From assembly GCA_032111745.1 (NCBI GenBank), contig JAULUH010000131.1:1-12200 (forward strand): a DNA stretch of 12,200 nucleotides, in the 5' to 3' direction. This document shows positions 10,589-12,200 of this stretch, piece by piece; positions within the stretch are counted from its first letter, which is position 1; every line of letters begins with the position of its first letter. The notes under the pieces were generated by a model that did no database searches, was not told where the DNA came from, and saw only the letters and a program-made list of their open reading frames with translations. The stretch comes from JAULUH01 sp032111745. GTDB taxonomy: Bacteria; Chloroflexota; Anaerolineae; JAAEKA01. Position numbers and translations under genes: made by a program.

Positions 10589-12200
10589 ATGCATCGCAAC
10601 TATCATCTCCGCCCGTGCCCGGACATCCCTCGCCGCCCGGCCGGCCCGCGGCCCCACCTGCTGCGCCGGGGACTGCGAGCGTGGGTTACAGGCCTGGTCG
10701 CCCTGGCGCTGGCCACCGCCATCGCCGCGCCCGTGGCCGCCCTCCAGACCGCCAACCCCGCCTGGGCCACCTTCACCGAGGAGCTGGTCGGCAGCAACAT
10801 CCTCAGCCTGCTGCTGGAGGAGGGGGGCGCCGTGTGGTTCGGCACCGGCGCCGGCATCAGCCGCTTCGACGGCCGCTGGCAATCCTTCACCACCGCCGAG
10901 GGGCTGCCGGCCTCCCCGGTGACCGCCCTGGCCCGGACCCCCGACGGCACGGTCTGGGCCGGCACGCCCGCCGGCCTGGCCCACACCACCACCCCCGCCC
11001 ACGAGCCCGTCCTCCGCTTCACGCCCTATCCTGATGTCCCCGGCGCCGTGCGCGCCCTGGCTGTCGACCCCTCCGGCACCCTCTGGGTGGGGCTGGACGA
11101 CGGCGTGGGCTCGATCACTGCGGGCGGCTGGCGTCCCCTGCCGCCGGCCGCCGGCCAGCAGTCGCTGGGGCGGGTCCTCGCCATCGCCGTGGACTCCAAC
11201 GACGACCTCTGGTTCGGCGGCGATGCGCTGCACCATTACGATCCCGCCACCGCCACGCTTCGAGCCGTAGAGTTTCGCAGCACCAGCCCCATCCGCGCCC
11301 TCCTGGTGCAGCCCCCTACCGAGTCCTGGCCACAAACCCTCTGGGTAGGCACCCAGTCCGACGGCCTGTGGAGCTACAACCAGCAGGAGTGGGCTCACTT
11401 CCTGCGCCCGGCCGACAACGGGGGCATGGAGGGCATCGGCTCCAACGCCGTGCTGGCCCTCGACCTCGACCCCGAGGGCACCCTCTGGGTCGGCACCGAC
11501 GGCAGCGGCATCAGCCTGTTCAACCGCGCCGGGCTGAGCATCCTGTGGGGCAACGGCTTCTGGCGCAGCCTCACCACCCTCGATGGCCTGGCCGCCAACG
11601 CCGTCGGCGCCCTGGCCGTGGACGACCACGGTGTCGCCTGGATGGGCACCATCTTCGGCGCCAACCGCTTCGACAGCCAGACCTGGCGCACCATCAGTTC
11701 CCCTGACCTGCCCGCCGGCCTCGACGTGGTCACCGAGCTGGTGGACCCCAACGGCGCGCTGTGGGCCGGCACCGAGGGTTCCGGCCTCATCCGCTACAAC
11801 GGGCGCACCCTCGATCGCTTCACCGCCGCCGAGAGCGGCCTGCCCGAGGACTATGTGCGCACCCTGGCCATGGATCGCGCCGGCAACCTCTGGCTGGGCA
11901 CTGCCACCCAGGGCGTGGCGGTTGTCCCGCTGGCCAGTCGCAACGACCCCGGCCTGGCCCGGGCCGCGCCCTGGTCCTACGTCGGGCCGGAGGTCCTGGG
12001 CTCGGGCGTCATGCGCGCCGCCATCACCGCCCGCGACGGCAGTCTGTGGCTCGGCACCTACGACGCCGGCCTGGCCCACTTCATCCCCGAGGCCGCCGGC
12101 CTTGCGGCCTCCGCTGCGCCCACCGCCGGCCGCTGGGAGCGCTTCACCGCCGCGGACGGGCTGGCCAGCGACGAGATCAACCAGGATGCCCTGCTGGAGG
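10589..12200 (+). CDS. Exported beta-propeller protein with two-component-regulator-type repeats (partial, 3' end cut)
   Basis: The frame starts at ATG 10589 and is still open at the right edge, giving 537 residues. A basic N-terminus (1-31) is followed by a hydrophobic segment VTGLVALALATAIAAPVAAL (33-52), a signal peptide or membrane anchor. Then come regulator-propeller repeats (Reg_prop type) with the recurring LW.GT..G pattern at about residues 83, 123, 165, 207, 251, 299, 351, 391, 434 and 487. FTTAEGLP- or FTAADGLA-type turns occur at 100, 411 and 519. Such propellers usually form the extracytoplasmic sensor of hybrid histidine kinases or GGDEF proteins, as known for Bacteroidota and some Chloroflexota. 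No kinase domain lies within the window, so the output is unknown. The upstream in-frame stop is at 10529-10531. It is divergent from the LysM genes. Confidence 0.85.
   Translation, partial: MHRNYHLRPCPDIPRRPAGPRPHLLRRGLRAWVTGLVALALATAIAAPVAALQTANPAWATFTEELVGSNILSLLLEEGGAVWFGTGAGISRFDGRWQSFTTAEGLPASPVTALARTPDGTVWAGTPAGLAHTTTPAHEPVLRFTPYPDVPGAVRALAVDPSGTLWVGLDDGVGSITAGGWRPLPPAAGQQSLGRVLAIAVDSNDDLWFGGDALHHYDPATATLRAVEFRSTSPIRALLVQPPTESWPQTLWVGTQSDGLWSYNQQEWAHFLRPADNGGMEGIGSNAVLALDLDPEGTLWVGTDGSGISLFNRAGLSILWGNGFWRSLTTLDGLAANAVGALAVDDHGVAWMGTIFGANRFDSQTWRTISSPDLPAGLDVVTELVDPNGALWAGTEGSGLIRYNGRTLDRFTAAESGLPEDYVRTLAMDRAGNLWLGTATQGVAVVPLASRNDPGLARAAPWSYVGPEVLGSGVMRAAITARDGSLWLGTYDAGLAHFIPEAAGLAASAAPTAGRWERFTAADGLASDEINQDALLE

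Noticed and set aside
10562..12079. Minus-strand open frame of 505 codons
   Set aside because: It is antisense to the propeller gene, whose plus-strand frame has ten regular LW.GT repeats; the minus frame is Gly/Ala low-complexity.
1..12200. tRNA, rRNA, riboswitch, transposase or phage genes
   Set aside because: I found no cloverleaf-like, rRNA-like or transposase-like sequence; the gaps are all under 200 bp and are accounted for by promoters and palindromes.

Overview
The window is GC-rich bacterial DNA with short gaps and strong GC bias at third codon positions. Coenzyme F420 biosynthesis genes, a DUF1786 protein, a bacterial cytochrome b5-like protein, secreted LysM proteins and a large beta-propeller sensor-like protein together suggest a Chloroflexota-type genome (Anaerolineae/Caldilineae-like). 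This assignment is an inference from gene content; no rRNA or other phylogenetic marker is present.

Layout. (1) Positions 2-79 hold the last 25 codons of an upstream gene. (2) Positions 80-223 are a regulatory gap with a LexA-like palindrome at the upstream stop codon, a perfect 32-bp palindrome of dispersed-repeat type, and an extended -10 promoter. (3) Positions 224-8341 are nine plus-strand genes with gaps of at most about 70 bp and two ATGA overlaps, probably one operon. In order they encode a DUF1786 protein, a flavin-reductase-like split-barrel protein, a patatin-like hydrolase, an M20D amidohydrolase, a DinB/DfsB four-helix protein, a small cytochrome b5-like protein, an enolase-superfamily protein with an altered metal site, CofD (2-phospho-L-lactate transferase), and CofC (2-phospholactate/PEP guanylyltransferase) fused in frame to a PPOX/FDOR split-barrel domain. 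(4) Positions 8334-8555 are a convergent intergenic zone with a 53-bp inverted repeat on the operon stop codon, short tandem triplet repeats with 9- and 10-bp periods, and a second hairpin. (5) Positions 8532-10438 are three consecutive minus-strand genes for secreted LysM proteins with three, three and one LysM modules. (6) Positions 10439-10588 are a divergent promoter region. (7) From 10589 to the right edge runs a large exported propeller protein with two-component-regulator-type repeats, cut off by the window.

Working model. CofC and CofD perform the two consecutive steps that make F420-0 (or dehydro-F420-0). The upstream split-barrel flavoprotein, cytochrome b5-like protein and fused FDOR domain suggest that the operon couples F420 manufacture to redox chemistry. 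The hydrolases and enolase-superfamily protein could act on an unidentified small substrate. The features most worth a second look are the CofC-FDOR fusion with a well-placed internal start, the enolase-like protein lacking its third metal ligand, and the identical Cys-18-Cys frame around the last LysM module of all three LysM proteins. The right-hand block (LysM proteins divergent from a propeller protein) looks like a cell-envelope/sensing module independent of the F420 operon.
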